Notes under the pieces: generated by a model | What the model was told of the DNA's origin: nothing | Database searches by the model: none | What the model saw: the letters and a program-made list of their open reading frames with translations, nothing else | Shown: one piece after another, positions 32,721-44,430 of the stretch | How the letters are laid out: every line of letters starts with the position of its first letter | Numbering within the stretch: position 1 is the stretch's first letter | Translations under genes and position numbers: made by a program | NCBI GenBank assembly: GCA_030248225.1 | Contig: JASANE010024863.1 | Location: 1 to 64,000 of the forward strand | From: Trileptium ribeirensis | Lineage: Eukaryota; Nematoda; Enoplea; Enoplida; Thoracostomopsidae | Length of the DNA stretch: 64,000 nt | Direction of reading: 5' to 3'

Positions 32721-33590
32721 ACCAAGCTCTAAATGACGTTGCTTTGGGAAATGCGAGGAATCACCAAATGTGCTAGTTACTAGCCATAACCTCCGGATTT
32801 GAGGCGATAAGTTCAAGTAACGTCAAACAATGGTATTTTAAGCCACAATTTTTACTTGGGGATTAATTTTAATATAATACTTATTTGAATATACGAAATA
32901 TATTTAATACTTAATATAATAGACGAATTTAATTTAATGATTTAATACTTAATTTAATATACGAAATACGTTCCATTTGCTGTATCTGGTTGAATTCCAG
33001 GATTTAAATTTGTCTGGGAGCAAAATTGTAGTGGGCGCTAAAACCGCTAGAGATAATAAGTATCTAGCCCCTGTGTTTCTTCTGAATACTACAGAGTCTA
33101 AGTATCTAGCAGAGAAGGCTAGGGCAGATTGTCTGCTATACTGTTTTAAAATCTGTGATGCTTGACCATTGACTCTTGCATTGACCATGTTCAACGTGGA
33201 CCAACGCAGACACATGTTGACATATGGACAAGAAAGGAATTCGTGGTATCACTTGCTTGACGTGGATCGTAACATATTGTGGGGATCCCCACGAGATCTT
33301 CATGGAGATGGGGTGGAGGATTTCTACCCCATGACAAGCCTGGTAATACCTGTGGATAACCAAAATGAATGTACCATTACTTGCAGGTATTTCGAAGTGC
33401 AAAGTTTGTGCAACAACGCTGGTGATTTAGAGATATTACTTATGACCTAAAAATACGCTATAATTGCGGTTTCCGAGACTTCGCTAAATACCTAATTTCT
33501 TGATAAAAGTTTCAATTTTCATGTTCGTAGATTGGATCACATTCCTATACAAACAATTAGTTAAAACGCGTGTCTTTGAGTGATAAGCTG
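32721..33590. other. Unannotated; AT-rich internal repeats at 32860-32970
   Basis: A tract with repeated ATATACGAAATA and TTTAATACTTAAT phrases (about 32863-32970) precedes an open frame (32977-33165) of unknown identity that contains two related phrases (NKYLAPVFLLN and SKYLAEKA). A further open frame (33169-33450) shows no domain. Possible acceptor-like sites (gaattccAG near 32999; acttgcAG near 33386) exist, but no gene model can be supported. Confidence 0.35.
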
Positions 33591-33639
33591 AAATATGATA
33601 CGATCGCTGATGCATCACTGCGATTTTCCAGTTTAAACG

Positions 33640-33933
33640 TGATTGGAGTGCATCTTCAGCTTCAAACTACAACACGATTACAATGCATTTACAGACCAGT
33701 TGGAGCATCAGTTGAGTGTTATTTTTGAGTACGTATTTAAAAAATGCAACCAAAGCTTCATGTCTGTGATTATTGTTGGGGTATTAATTTTCCAAAATTT
33801 GACTGAAGCTCATATTTATACATCGCCAATTACCGGGGATTATAAATTGCTTTTGAACTCTTATGCGGAGCAATGTTGCTTAAGCTTGTTACTTTCCGCG
33901 CGAAATAATATTCTCGATATACTACCTACAAAT
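33640..33933 (+). pseudogene. LINE endonuclease fragment
   Basis: Across two frames the region reads DQLEHQLSVIFEYVFKKC, then MSVIIVG, then (other frame) NFPKFD-stop-SSYLY, then (first frame) PITGDYKLLLNSYAEQC and NNILDILPTN. This is the GDFNFPxxDW to LDLVLTN portion of the LINE AP endonuclease, where the sequence between catalytic Asp-Asn and the C-terminal Asp-His lies. The catalytic GDFN is degraded. The final PTN codons are part of the 8-bp sequence duplicated on insertion of the family B element. Confidence 0.75.
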
Positions 33934-35075
33934 CAGGGAATAACCGGAACCGGAACCAAAAACCGGAACCGTCCATTTAAACCGGATCCGGAACCGGAAC
34001 CTGGTCTTCGAAATTTATATATAGTAAAACGGAAGAAATGAAGGTATAGTGGATTTAAAATGCATTAAAAATAACTTTTACATTAAACTTAATGTATTGC
34101 GATGGTATCATTGCCTTTCTGAAACTTTAAAGAGACTGAGGAAGCTAATAATGTGTATTTATCGATCAAATATGTCGGTTTTTGGACATTCAGAGTAAAA
34201 ATGTCTTCCACTATACACCATTGCGTATACTGCGTCAAATCGAATATGCTTACAAAGCTTGGAGCGTAGAATACACACTTTCGCTCTGTCTCCAGTCGCC
34301 TCCCTTTACTACACATACGTTTGTTGCATGTTCTTCTGTAGGAAACTTAAAATTGTTGGTTTATATGATTCTAAGATAAAATAATAGATAGAAGGTAATT
34401 TTCTGATCAGTGGTCAGAGACACTGTTTAGGCTAGCGTTGGACAAACAGTGCCCGTCAGTTAGATCAGAATGATGATAACTTTCTAATCAGAATGCTATA
34501 AATGAGACACACTGTGATGCTGCTCGCACAGTTTCAATAAATACAGTTCATTGCCAAGGAAGCAGTTTCTGCTTCCGTTGCAGACAACGTTACTTCAATT
34601 TCACCTGATTTACAAAGTTTAAAGCGCACCGGCTGGTGCTTGACGCAATTTATGTTAGCCAAGCATAGGCTAAGTACTTCTACGTAAGCCATACTGTGTT
34701 ATCCTCTGGTATAATTCGAACGTACCCCGCAGACTTCTAAATGTGTGTAATAGCTGCTACAAGCATCGACCTGGCTTTGATTTAACAAACTCCTGCAGGT
34801 TATTATGAAAAATTCCAGTTCAAATTATGTGCCCTACTTACGTTTCACACGGCAAATTGGTTAGTTAATCTTTTCTTTTGCTTGGTTGTATATGAGCTTG
34901 ATCATTGTATAATATATATTACATATGTTTGGATTACAGGATGAAGCAAAAAACGTGGAAAATTTCAAACAAAATTTTTAAACCGGAATTCCGGTTCCGG
35001 TATGGTTTTTGCCCTTTGCCGGAACCGCAACCGGAACACGATTTTCGCCGGAACCGGAATTCCGGTTACTCCCTG
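33934..35075 (+). mobile_element. Family B (hAT-like) element, complete copy with perfect 8-bp target duplication
   Basis: A complete 1142-bp copy. It starts CAGGGAATAACCGGAACCGG and ends TTCCGGTTACTCCCTG, giving imperfect terminal inverted repeats. It is flanked by the same eight bases, CTACAAAT, at 33926-33933 and 35076-35083. Subterminal regions are packed with CCGGAAC and CCGGAATTCCGG motifs. The interior is AT-rich and has no transposase. CAGGG-type termini with an 8-bp target duplication are the hallmark of the hAT superfamily, so this is a non-autonomous hAT-like element that needs transposase in trans. Confidence 0.92.
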
Positions 35076-35689
35076 CTACAAATATATATATGTGGGTTTT
35101 AGTATTTCGTCAGCGGAGACTAGTCTTTTTCTTGCTCTGTTCATTTAACAGTTGATTTTTATATTTTGGGCAAGATTCGTTCCCAAGGGCAAGGACAGTA
35201 AAATAAGCCATTTCTTGATTAAAAAAGGATATTACACAAGCCTAAACTGGGATTATCTTTCCCACTCCGTGTTGACTGTTAATGATAAATCGTACTAATG
35301 TATGGCTGTAAAATATTTGTCCTTAATAATCTATACAGCGCATTTGAGAAAGAAAACGTATCCTGGTTATATAGCTCTGAATCATATAAATTTGTTGTCG
35401 CTAAACATGCAAACATCCTTGAAAGGAATCGTGAGGACAAGGTTCTTATAAATGGAGGTAGAAAAAATTTTTCGAGTGCTTTAAGAACTAGTGTTTTACT
35501 ATATGCAAAATTGTCACTACTAACGTTTATCGTAGCGACATTCTCGGTAATGCATTCTGAGTGACCGTTTGCTGACTGAGATAAACTAGGCATACTAGGA
35601 AATTTTCCAAACTGTACTAAACATTTTCAGAAAATCTTCTAAACTGTATTAAAAATTTAATTAAATTAAAAGAGCCTTCGGGTTAAGGT

Positions 35690-36640
35690 TAATTATAGCT
35701 CATCGCAAGAATTCCCAGTGCACTGTGGTATGCCCCTAGGTATTTTACTTGGAACCACCCTGTTTTTGATGTATATATATAAATGGTTTATTTTCATATA
35801 TTAATAATGTTACATGTAAAGTATATGCTGACGATATTAATGTTATTAACGATTATTGTAAATTACTTCGAAACGAATGTTGTCCTTCGTTTGACAGATT
35901 TAAAGGATGCACTGGAAACTGTTGCGAAGTGGGCTTAACATCGGAAACCTAGCATTTCCGCATGTAACTGTCAAGTTGTTCATACCGGCAATTGTAACGT
36001 ACATGCGGAGTATTGCGTAAATGGTATTCACATTCCACGGGTAAATCACATTAAGGACTTATGAGTTATTGTAGATTAGAACCAAAAGTACAGCTTACAC
36101 TGCAGGTGCATAGTTGCGAAAGCTTATCACATGTGCAACTTATTATTTAGATGTTTTAATACACCTAGAATTCATGTGCGCTGCTGCAAGCTTATATTGC
36201 CTATGTACATCGCGCTGAATGTAATTGTGTTTGGTCGCATCCTTATGCATGTGATATAGATGTACTTTGACGTATCCAACGCTACCTTATACACAATGCA
36301 TACGCGTGAGCAGGACTCATGCTCGAAAATTACACTGAACGATTAAATAGCCTAAAGATTGAACCGTTCAGGTTGAGACGGCTTCTCTCAGATCTGTGCA
36401 TGCTTTCTAAATATATACACGGTGCTGTCGGATTTTTGGTCAACAGCCTACTCTTTCGGATCCCGAGGTTGCTCAATCCCTTACAATTAAAACCAATTTT
36501 CCACATAAATAAATTAGGCCACACTTTCGAATTTGTAAATCTGGAATAAGCCTCCTGAAAGTGTAGAAGGCAAGCCCTAGTCTGAGCTAAAGCTTTTGGC
36601 GAATTCATGATTTTATTGAAAAGGTTCCACTTCTGCAAGA
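35690..36640 (+). pseudogene. LINE reverse transcriptase remnant with VYADD
   Basis: Readable motifs, mostly in one frame with stops, are CGMPLGILLGTTLFLMYIY (about 35724), CKVYADDINVI (35816-35848, catalytic box intact), LTDLKDALETVAKWA (35896), CQVVHTGNCNVHAEYCVNG (35970 on), then IPRVNHIKDL, YTERLNSLKIEPFRLRRLL (36322) and WNKPPESVEGKP (36540). The order matches the second half of a CR1/Jockey-like RT. The N-terminal motifs are deleted. Confidence 0.8.
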
Positions 36641-36649
36641 GCTTGAAAT

Positions 36650-39110
36650 ACAGTTGAAATTTATAATTTAGGTTGTCTGTGGGGTTTTACTCACTTTGAG
36701 ACTATATCGTTATTGTTCATGATCATAAATGTTTGAACTCGTGGAATTTGCTATTAAAAATTCGTATATTTATGCATGTACTGGGGCACAAGCTAACCAT
36801 TCCAGATTTTTCATATAACTGACATGAACACTGCCGCATAACATTTTTGTACCGGTGTTTGAGCATGTATAAATTCCTTAAACATGTATTTATATTCACG
36901 TAACATATAACTATTTTGGTCAATAACCTATTGAATACCATCTATATTATAGTAAAAACGGAGTAATTAAAGACATTTCTAAAGTCATCAAAAACAAAGT
37001 TTATGCATTGGGTCAAACCCTGCCCACGCAACCAAGTGACGATTAATGCCTAGTCAATGGTAAAAGAAGTATATAACCCCTGTTTAGTTGAAATTAACGA
37101 ACTTAAGACTAAATTTAGACAGTTTTCTCCACGCGTAGGAAAACCATTTGATACACTCTAATTTTTAAACACAGTCTACAAAGGCAGTTATTTATCAAGC
37201 TATGGGGCCCAGATGTATTAGTTCCAGATGATATCATGTAATTTCAAATCACTTGCAAGTTTGACAGGACATGTCATCTTACTTATTTGTTTTAGCTAGC
37301 TAACCAAAGTTGGCGTTATAGGAATCGTCAGTATTGTGTGATTTATGTGTACCTTGACATAAGAAGGGACATGGCTCGGCTACATGCTGCCAAAACGTGA
37401 AACATTTTGGTGTGGAAGGATTGACTTGGATATCTCGGCTCAGCGGTGCTTAACAGAATTAGTTTTTGTGATTTGGACAGCATCGATGTATAATATTTGG
37501 CTATGGTGCTGTCGACTACAGTAGCAGCATCAGTAGGTATCGTCTCTCATGTTATCATGGAGGAACAATTTCGTCTGGAAAGCGTTTTACGATTATGTGT
37601 CCGAGTAGAAAACTGAACGAACCATTTAATGCACGCACTAACGAGTGAGAATACTACCCAGTCGTGCCGGTATTACAAAAGGCACGCTGTCATCGTTGTT
37701 AAGCAACAACAACAATAATCGAGTATCGTTCTTTTGCCTTTTGGTTAACCTAACTTGGGGTTTGTTATGCTGTATGTATTAAATACTGTCTTATTATATT
37801 CACAGCTTAGCGTAGTTTTTTTGTATTTCGAAACGCTTATCCTTTATACATCGCGGTTTTGTTTTATCATGTGGCGGCAAGTCAAATATAATATAAGCAG
37901 CAGCTAAGTTTGAACGCTTGTATTTAATGAATTCAACACAATTTTTTTTTCGCATTCTACGTACTCATTTTAGCCCTCAACGAGGAATTGATTTGAAAAA
38001 ATGCAAAAATTTGACAATTTTGGTGCCAAGTCTTTAGCTTCTCACAGTTTTACTGAGGGATAAATCAGAGTTTCTTAAAATGAACCAAGGTCCTTACTTC
38101 ACAAGCCCTTACATTTGTTTCTAATAACCAATACACATATTTAGTAAAAATTTCGAAAATTTCATTTTTTGGGTTTCTAAAGTGCTATAAACCAAATTTG
38201 AAGCCGGTTTCTATGATATACTGTTGATATTGCTGGTCTCCTTTTCATTGGACGCCTATGGGAAGTGTTGAAATATAAATAGCGGTCTAACCCATAAGGC
38301 CTAAATTACAATAACTGCTTCCAGATCCTTTGTGTTTCGCGAGATTTTGGGGAAAAATGGCTTATCCCGCAAATACAAATTTAGGGGTAGAATTCCATTA
38401 CCAGTGGAAAAAACGCTTAGGTTTGATTGACACAGAAGCGAATTTATGTACAGCTCACCGCTATCTGTTGCCCTCACTTTCTTGCACATTTTGAATTTAT
38501 AAAATGTGTAGTCGCTTATCGGTATCACTTTAATGCAAAACCAAAGCAGTACGAAATAAAATTTCATAGTTGATATAATAAAACGCTTTATTATTATATA
38601 CATTGACGCTTGAAACGCCGTAGAAATCCCGTGTCGCATCATTATTACGCTACAAAGACTATATTTTAAAATTAGTAGTACGGGACGTGGGTTCTTAAAA
38701 TCTAACGGCAATGTCAAGATACAAACTGTAAAAACCATATTTGTTTGTAAGATGTAAATGGGTGTTTGGATCCCGGTATTCCTTGATAGGAGATATCGCA
38801 ATGATATAACATAGGTAACAACGTATTTTGGCAACGAGGTGTTCATCAGGCATTAAGGCCATCACAGCTAGCTCGAGACTTAGACAAAAGCTAAACAACT
38901 ATATCGGCTAAGAAAACGGCACATAACTGTATTATTAATGGAAAGGGAGTTATCCGTTTTAGAATATATAACGAATTTTTGGAATGATTATATTATATAT
39001 CTAAGTAGGGACGTTTCGGGAGATGCCTAGTTTTAGAACCCAACCGACGTATTACGTACATAGAGCTAGGGCAGTACTCTTCGGTTCGTGATAGTCTGCC
39101 GTCGTGGGTA
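36650..39110. other. No recognisable feature (2.4 kb)
   Basis: The stretch holds a 181-codon minus-strand frame (38846-38301) rich in Ile, Leu, Tyr and Phe. It is the longest unexplained frame here, but its composition follows the AT-rich background and no domain is evident. No terminal or tandem repeats were seen. Confidence 0.35.
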
Positions 39111-39118
39111 TATTTCTG

Positions 39119-39432
39119 GGTTCTTTTCCATTATCCCCCAACCCGTATTTGCCCAAAAATGGACAGATTCTGGAAATTTTGGTATTTTTGTGATCCTCGA
39201 GACCTCCCTTGATCATTTCGACCAAAAAATTTAATTTTCAAAGTTTTAGATTTTTTCTGGTCCCAAGGGTGATATTGTTAACGGGATCCGGTAACCGGAT
39301 TCTAAGTTATGGCCAAAAACTTTCGGAGGCTGAGAGGCTCAGCAATTGAACAGTTTTGGCCATAACTTAGGATGCTTTTATCGGATCCCGTTAAAAATAA
39401 CACCATAATGGCGGGGATAATGGAAAAGAACC
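39119..39432. mobile_element. Foldback element E, copy 2, with perfect 8-bp target duplication
   Basis: A 314-bp shortened copy of the foldback at 25465-26074. It begins GGTTCTTTTCCATTATCCCC, ends GGGGATAATGGAAAAGAACC, and is flanked by TATTTCTG at 39111-39118 and 39433-39440. The centre around GAGGCTGAGAGGCTCAGC is preserved. The right arm has lost most of the segment between the centre and the tip, so the hairpin is asymmetric. Confidence 0.9.
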
Positions 39433-39440
39433 TATTTCTG

Positions 39441-40210
39441 TCTACTGTCTGCTTTTCTTCTGTATGGTTATATATGTATGTCTTTTTGTAACTCTATTAA
39501 CCTGAAATTATTTTGCCTCTGAAAGAAAAGTACTCAACGTTATACTTAGTAAACCCCTGTGGTATAAATGATATAACTTGTGATACGTCCGACACACGTC
39601 ATTTTCATTAGGTAAATAATGAATTTTTAGATTCCTCAAAGCCTATGTCCGGAAAACAATAATATAATGGCCGTTCATTAAGCTTAACATAAACATTTGT
39701 AACACATATTTAGATTCAGACCATGGTACATTTATTCCTTACTTAATTTGTTTTACTGTGTATAGTTTTGCGTGTGTATGTCTACGTATGCTTCAATGTG
39801 AACGAATATGTGTGTTTTTCGGTGTTGTATGTCTACGTGTGTGAAATTCTGTCTTAGGACAGCGTCGGGAAAAATTATTAGTCGGGGCTAGGTTATGTGT
39901 GGGTTTTCAGCCAGTGTTTAATCGTACGTACACTGCCCCGCCTGCATGCCGAGGACGTTATCGACACCGTTTAGAGGTGCTGCTGCTTCGAGTATTGGCT
40001 TTTCAACGTTGGTGGCATATTTTGTTAAGCGCGGTTATCCTAAGCTAAATATTAGGAGCATTATTACCCTACCCGGGCGGAGGTGAAGCAGAATGACACC
40101 CCAAGGAATTGTCCGAAAATTTACACACTTATGTAATTTGGGGCGCTGATCACGAATCTGGCCTCCGTTTCCCTGCATGGCCCCGGTTCTCGAGATATGA
40201 CCTATTGAAG
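39441..40210. other. No recognisable feature
   Basis: AT-rich, then a GT-rich tract (about 39760-39850 with GTGTATGTCTACGTATG-like phrases). No gene or mobile-element landmark. Confidence 0.4.
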
Positions 40211-40214
40211 TTGG

Positions 40215-41360
40215 CCCTGTGTTTTGCTGTGCTCGTTCGCTCACTCACTGTAGGTCGACTCGGCAGCCGTCAGTAACTTGATGTGAGAACGCATAGCGTA
40301 TAATGATAACGCGTATGTACTGCATATATTATACGGTAATATGCAGCACGCATACGTAATATGTAGCTCCGTACTGTACCGTAATCTAAGTTAACCATTT
40401 TAAATGATTCCACACTCACTCTCGTCCGCGGAAGTGTTGCGAAACACTGGCGGGTACCGAATGACATTGGAAAATTCATCATAGAAACAATTTGGGGTAT
40501 TTTTGGGGTAAAAACCGAGCCAGTTGGTCAACGAATAGTTGCTGTACCACATTTATTACCGGTTGACGGCACACAAACAATATGTTGTAAAACAATGGGT
40601 TATTTTGGCGTGAAGCGAAGAAAATTTTCGCTTGTTTTACTTCTTGCTGGAAATGAAACTGTAGGGTCATTAGAAACCGTTCGTTGAAAAAATTTTGAAT
40701 TTCGATCATCAGCTCCGCCTCCACTGGCATAAAAAGAAAATAAAAAACTGTCAAAATACTCCGAATTATTGAAACTCCGATATTGGATGGAGCCGGATGA
40801 GGCACGGGTTAAATATTGCATTTGAAGCTTACCTGACACTCTCCCAACTGCCATAATCGCCGGCAGCACCTTCTTCGCTTCAGGACACCAATCTCAATTA
40901 GACCATTTATACACCCTGCATTGTCAGATTTGAAACGGAACAAATCGTTGATGTACACGGTGAAAGCAACAAAGTAGGCAGGTCCAAAAACAGCCATCGA
41001 CACAAATGCAACTTCGAACAAGAAAAAGGATGCAAACGACAGACAAGGGCGTGAGAAAATCTTTCTCAGTAAAAAAGGATGCAAACGAAAGACAAGGGCG
41101 TGAGAAAAATCTTATTTCAGTAAATTTTCTCTCCAAATAGCTGGTGTACAAGTTTGCATGCTACGTTATCTGCCTCTCCAGGGGAGCTACATATTACGTA
41201 TGCGTGCTGCACACGTATAATATTATACGTACATTACCGTATAATATATACTGTATATACGCGTTATCATTATACGCGATGCGTTCTCACATCAAGTTAC
41301 TGACGGCTGCGATTCGACCTACAGTGAGTGAGCAAACGAGCACAGCAAAACACAGGGGCT
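40215..41360. mobile_element. 1.15 kb inverted-repeat-bounded structure
   Basis: A left arm (40215-40370) starts CCCTGTGTTTTGCTGTGCTC. Its inverted counterpart on the right (41183-41360) ends GAGCACAGCAAAACACAGGG less the last base. The arms share CACATCAAGTTACTGACGGC and GCGTTATCATTATACGC on the right, complementary on the left. The right arm has an extra perfect palindrome ACGTATAATATTATACGT. The 0.8 kb between the arms holds minus-strand open frames (for example 40805-40479, 108 codons) without recognisable domains and a local duplication near 41024-41122. No target-site duplication was found. It may be an unclassified DNA transposon or an inverted duplication. Confidence 0.6.
41024..41122 (+). 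repeat. Short tandem duplication of about 54 bp
   Basis: AAAAAGGATGCAAACGA, then AGACAAGGGCGTGAGAAAA, then TCTTTCTCAGT occurs twice in a row with few changes. Confidence 0.8.
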
Positions 41361-42960
41361 CTGCCGCGGTATCTCTCTTTTCAGGCCCTAACAAATGGGT
41401 CTTGACGCCCCAGCGAGAAACATATCACGTAATTTCAACGCTACGAATACGGGGCGAGCAGGTGAATATTTGTTAAGTTTTGCATCAAAAATGGTCACAT
41501 TTTGCCAGTTTTTCAATATACATGTATGCGGGTTATAGTGTGTCTGTAGTTGTTCGGCCCTGTGAAATACGATAACAGTAATTGTATTTGCGTGGCATGC
41601 ATTGGAAAAAGGCGAGCGCTACGGTTGCGCTAAGGCTAGCGCAACGATAATGGTGATAACACTAAATAGCCACTGCACGTACAGATGTATGTACCATTTG
41701 CGAATTATATAAAAATAGGATTTTTGGAAAATAATTTCAACGTCACTGTTTAGGTCCGACATGCACCTTACTATGCACTAACAAGTTACACGAAAATATA
41801 TAAGCACATTTTGTATTTCGACAGAATTTTTGATAGGATTAGGAAGGCTTGAGGGACTGCCTCAGAACTGCTCACATATTCCTATCGTAGTGCAGAAATT
41901 GCGACATGTCGACATTTTTCAAGCGAAATTTGAATGACCTACAGTTAGGAGGAGTGTGGATGAGAGGTTTACAGCCGACAAGTTCGGGTAACAAATTCTA
42001 GGCATTGATTACCCGGGCTCCGAAAGAATTTTTGAGCGAAGTGAAGCGAAGTGTTCACTATTTTCTATCTGGGATTAAAAAGGTCGATGTCCGTCCGTTC
42101 GTTCGTTCCTTCGGTCCGACGGATCTCAAGAACCACTGAACCGATTTAAAAAAAAACTTTTTTTGTTTGAAAGCCTATCGTGTCAGAGTGTGCACCTGAT
42201 ATTTGGGATTAAAAAATTTTGAGTGGTTAATTAGTTAAGCTTATGCAGCTAAAATAGAGAATTTTGCAATATTTGTGTTATTTATTGAAATAGAATCGTT
42301 TCGATCAAACCATTATAGGTTTTTTGGGTCGAAGAATTCAAATATAATATTTTTACCAATGATAAAGCCCTATGCCCTATGCAATCTAGTTATTTGAAGC
42401 ACACAAAATTGAGTACATTCGTTATGCCACAGCCCAAGCTCCGCTCACAAATGTAGTTCCACTACCGACTAGTTTAAAACATTCGTTTTGAAATTCTTTT
42501 TTATTAGTTTCAGTGAGTGTTCACGCGTTTGCGATACGCTTGACATTTTGAGCAGGTGTTTGCAGGCATCAGTATATGAATTTAAAATTTTATGGACCAT
42601 AATAAGATCGTGATAAAGTCGACGTAGTTCAAGTGGCTCAAGATTTAAAATACTAAGCCGTTGCTGGTAAGGTACTTTTGCCCATCTTAGTCTGGTGAAC
42701 AAACTGCGAGTTAAACATATTGGTTAGAAAACATCGGATATAGTCTGGTATGCTTGTTTAGCCACAGCTCTCCAATGAGAACTGCTTTTCAGATTCTGAC
42801 TGACATAAACATCCGGGTCTCTGCATTGCTTAACGATTGGTAAAGGTTCGTCACATAAAAGGTAATTTGTTTCTTCAACTGGATTTCCAAGTCGCACCAG
42901 GTGTGTCTTTACGATCGATCAAACTTTCAATAGATGTGATTCCCCATCGTTAACCCGTTG
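41361..42960 (-). mobile_element. Family C LINE 3' end, copy 3, split by a family A element
   Basis: The minus-strand LINE lies at 42960-42474 and 42031-41361. The upstream part encodes RT residues: THLVRLGNPVEETNYLL, DPDVYVSQNLKSSSHWRAV (about 42850-42770) and, after an internal deletion, FTRLRWAKVPYQQRLSILNL, then LRRLYHDLIMVHKIL (42702-42590). The downstream part is the family C 3' region in inverted orientation. The family A element at 42032-42473 sits at the same LINE position, in the same relative orientation, as in the copy at 26118-27040. Confidence 0.85.
42032..42473 (+). mobile_element. Family A repeat, copy 4 (nested in LINE)
   Basis: It starts TTGAGCGAAGTGAAGCGAAG and ends ACTACCGACTAGT. 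The start lacks the GGAGCTCGG hairpin of copy 3 and shares the GAAGTGAAGCG variant with the copy at 26207-26646, which supports a common origin of the two composites. Confidence 0.85.
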
Positions 42961-43595
42961 GTAAAAAAGAATTTGCACGCTCTTGCAGCGTCTAACTTAT
43001 TTATTTATATAACCTTCAATTCTGTTGTCTAAATTGACGGAGATTTTATTGCATTTCGATATCACAAACGATATATTTACTTCGTCAAAGCTTTTATATT
43101 TATTCCTTTTCTAACGTGGTCTTTTAACGTTTTAACAATCATATTTAATCGGACATGGTATAATATATTATATGGCATTGAGCTGACCTTTCATTTTAAA
43201 CCTCGGTCAGCATTCGTTGTCAATTGACGTAAGTTGTTTTATTTTTAAACGATACTTAATTTAAAATGCCGCTGAATTGGTGGCTTATACAACCCACGCG
43301 GCAGTTGCACACGTTTGCTATAGCAAGCGTCAAAAACGACAACAACTTTCGAGCAGGGATCGTTTCTGTCGCGGATATACAAGTTCTCAAACTCCACAAT
43401 TCATGTCTGTATATTTTTGTCGATTCATTATTTAAACTACTACACAAAGTATATAATTCAAGCAATCAACCAGTATTGCTAAAGGGTAGACGTACATTTG
43501 AATCATTTTTGTGGAAAATAAATTATATATATTTGTTATCTCGATGAATACTTTACATAGGTTGGATTGATATGTTTGCTTAATTAATTCTTTTC
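42961..43595. other. No recognisable feature
   Basis: A 93-codon frame (43266-43547) overlaps an antisense frame and shows no domain. Otherwise AT-rich spacer. Confidence 0.4.
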
Positions 43596-43599
43596 ACCC

Positions 43600-44430
43600 A
43601 GCAGATGGAGCTGTGTATAATGAGGCTGAGGACAGACAGACTGACGCTGATGACGCGGACGACATTGCTGTTATTGCGAAAAGTCATTGCCTGATTCAAA
43701 ATATGCTTGATTGTTTGAAAGCCCCGAAATAAGAATAGGCCGGTGATTACAGAATCAAAAACAAAAATTATGTCATGTTGCAAGAACAATATCCAAACAA
43801 TCATGCTTAAAGGAAACAACCTCGAATACCTCAGCAGCATTGACCGATTCTACTACCTCAGCAGCACAATGTCCGGCATCGGCAGCTCAAGCGCCGCGGA
43901 AGTACATACTCAACCGTGTCTCCAACGCGCTGCGTTAGTGTTATGAAGAAATTGTGGCATTCGAAAGATTGTACCACGAACACCAAGCTCAGCATTTACT
44001 TCTGGCGCATACTCCTTCATGCCAGTTGTACGTAGTCGGTCATGCTCAGCGTTATACATCACATAAACGTGATTTCTGCAGAGAAATTTTGAGAATCCTC
44101 GGCATCTTAAAATTTAACCGTATAACGAAACAATATTCTAAGAACCCGGGCCGATCATATGGTTTCAGGTTATGATCTACTAAAACAGGCACGCGTTAGA
44201 GTACTAAATAATACTCTTCGGATAAAGGACACACATACGCCTCGACGACTTGCAACGGCAAAACCTTCAGGTCATTTCGGCCAATAGGCCGTGTCGCCGA
44301 ACCTTGGAAGTGACAGATCGTCAAGGGCTGCGAACAGTGATTCCGTCATATCCCATTGACACAACGGCGTAAAAACCAGCCTCCGCTATTGCCCACAGTG
44401 AAATGTGGCGTCAGGTGGTGCATATGAAGG
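43600..44430 (+). pseudogene. Decayed LINE reverse transcriptase, DADDIAVIA motif
   Basis: The plus strand reads QTDADDADDIAVIAKS near 43638-43685, where related RTs carry a YADDIALLA catalytic box. A frame change leads to VITESKTKIMSCCKNNIQ (43743 on), LKGNNLEYLSSIDRFYYLSS and GIGSSSAAEVHTQ, matching the KTKxM, LExVxxFxYLGS and EIxxR region that follows the box. C-terminal similarity fades after about 44100. Strongly degraded. Confidence 0.7.

Larger units (their letters stand above)
33595..36640 (+). mobile_element. Decayed CR1/Jockey-like LINE carrying a nested hAT-like element
   Basis: Endonuclease sequence lies at about 33640-33933, and after the inserted family B element (33934-35075) comes ORF2 linker sequence (35090-35640). 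RT sequence follows at 35690-36640 after a deletion that removed the N-terminal RT motifs. All parts are in the same orientation and in the correct order, so I read them as one old LINE copy with a later hAT-like insertion. ORF1 is not seen, and there are many stops and frameshifts. Confidence 0.75.

Noticed and set aside
34905..35102. A small protein rich in Phe, Arg and Pro, with a near-identical partner at 55350-55553
   Set aside because: Both lie in the CCGG-rich end of family B elements. The similarity comes from the transposon ends, not from a conserved protein.
38301..38846. A 181-codon minus-strand gene
   Set aside because: Composition follows the AT-rich background (Ile, Leu, Tyr, Phe, Lys), no domain or splice context is evident, and animal genes in such DNA are seldom single unbroken frames.
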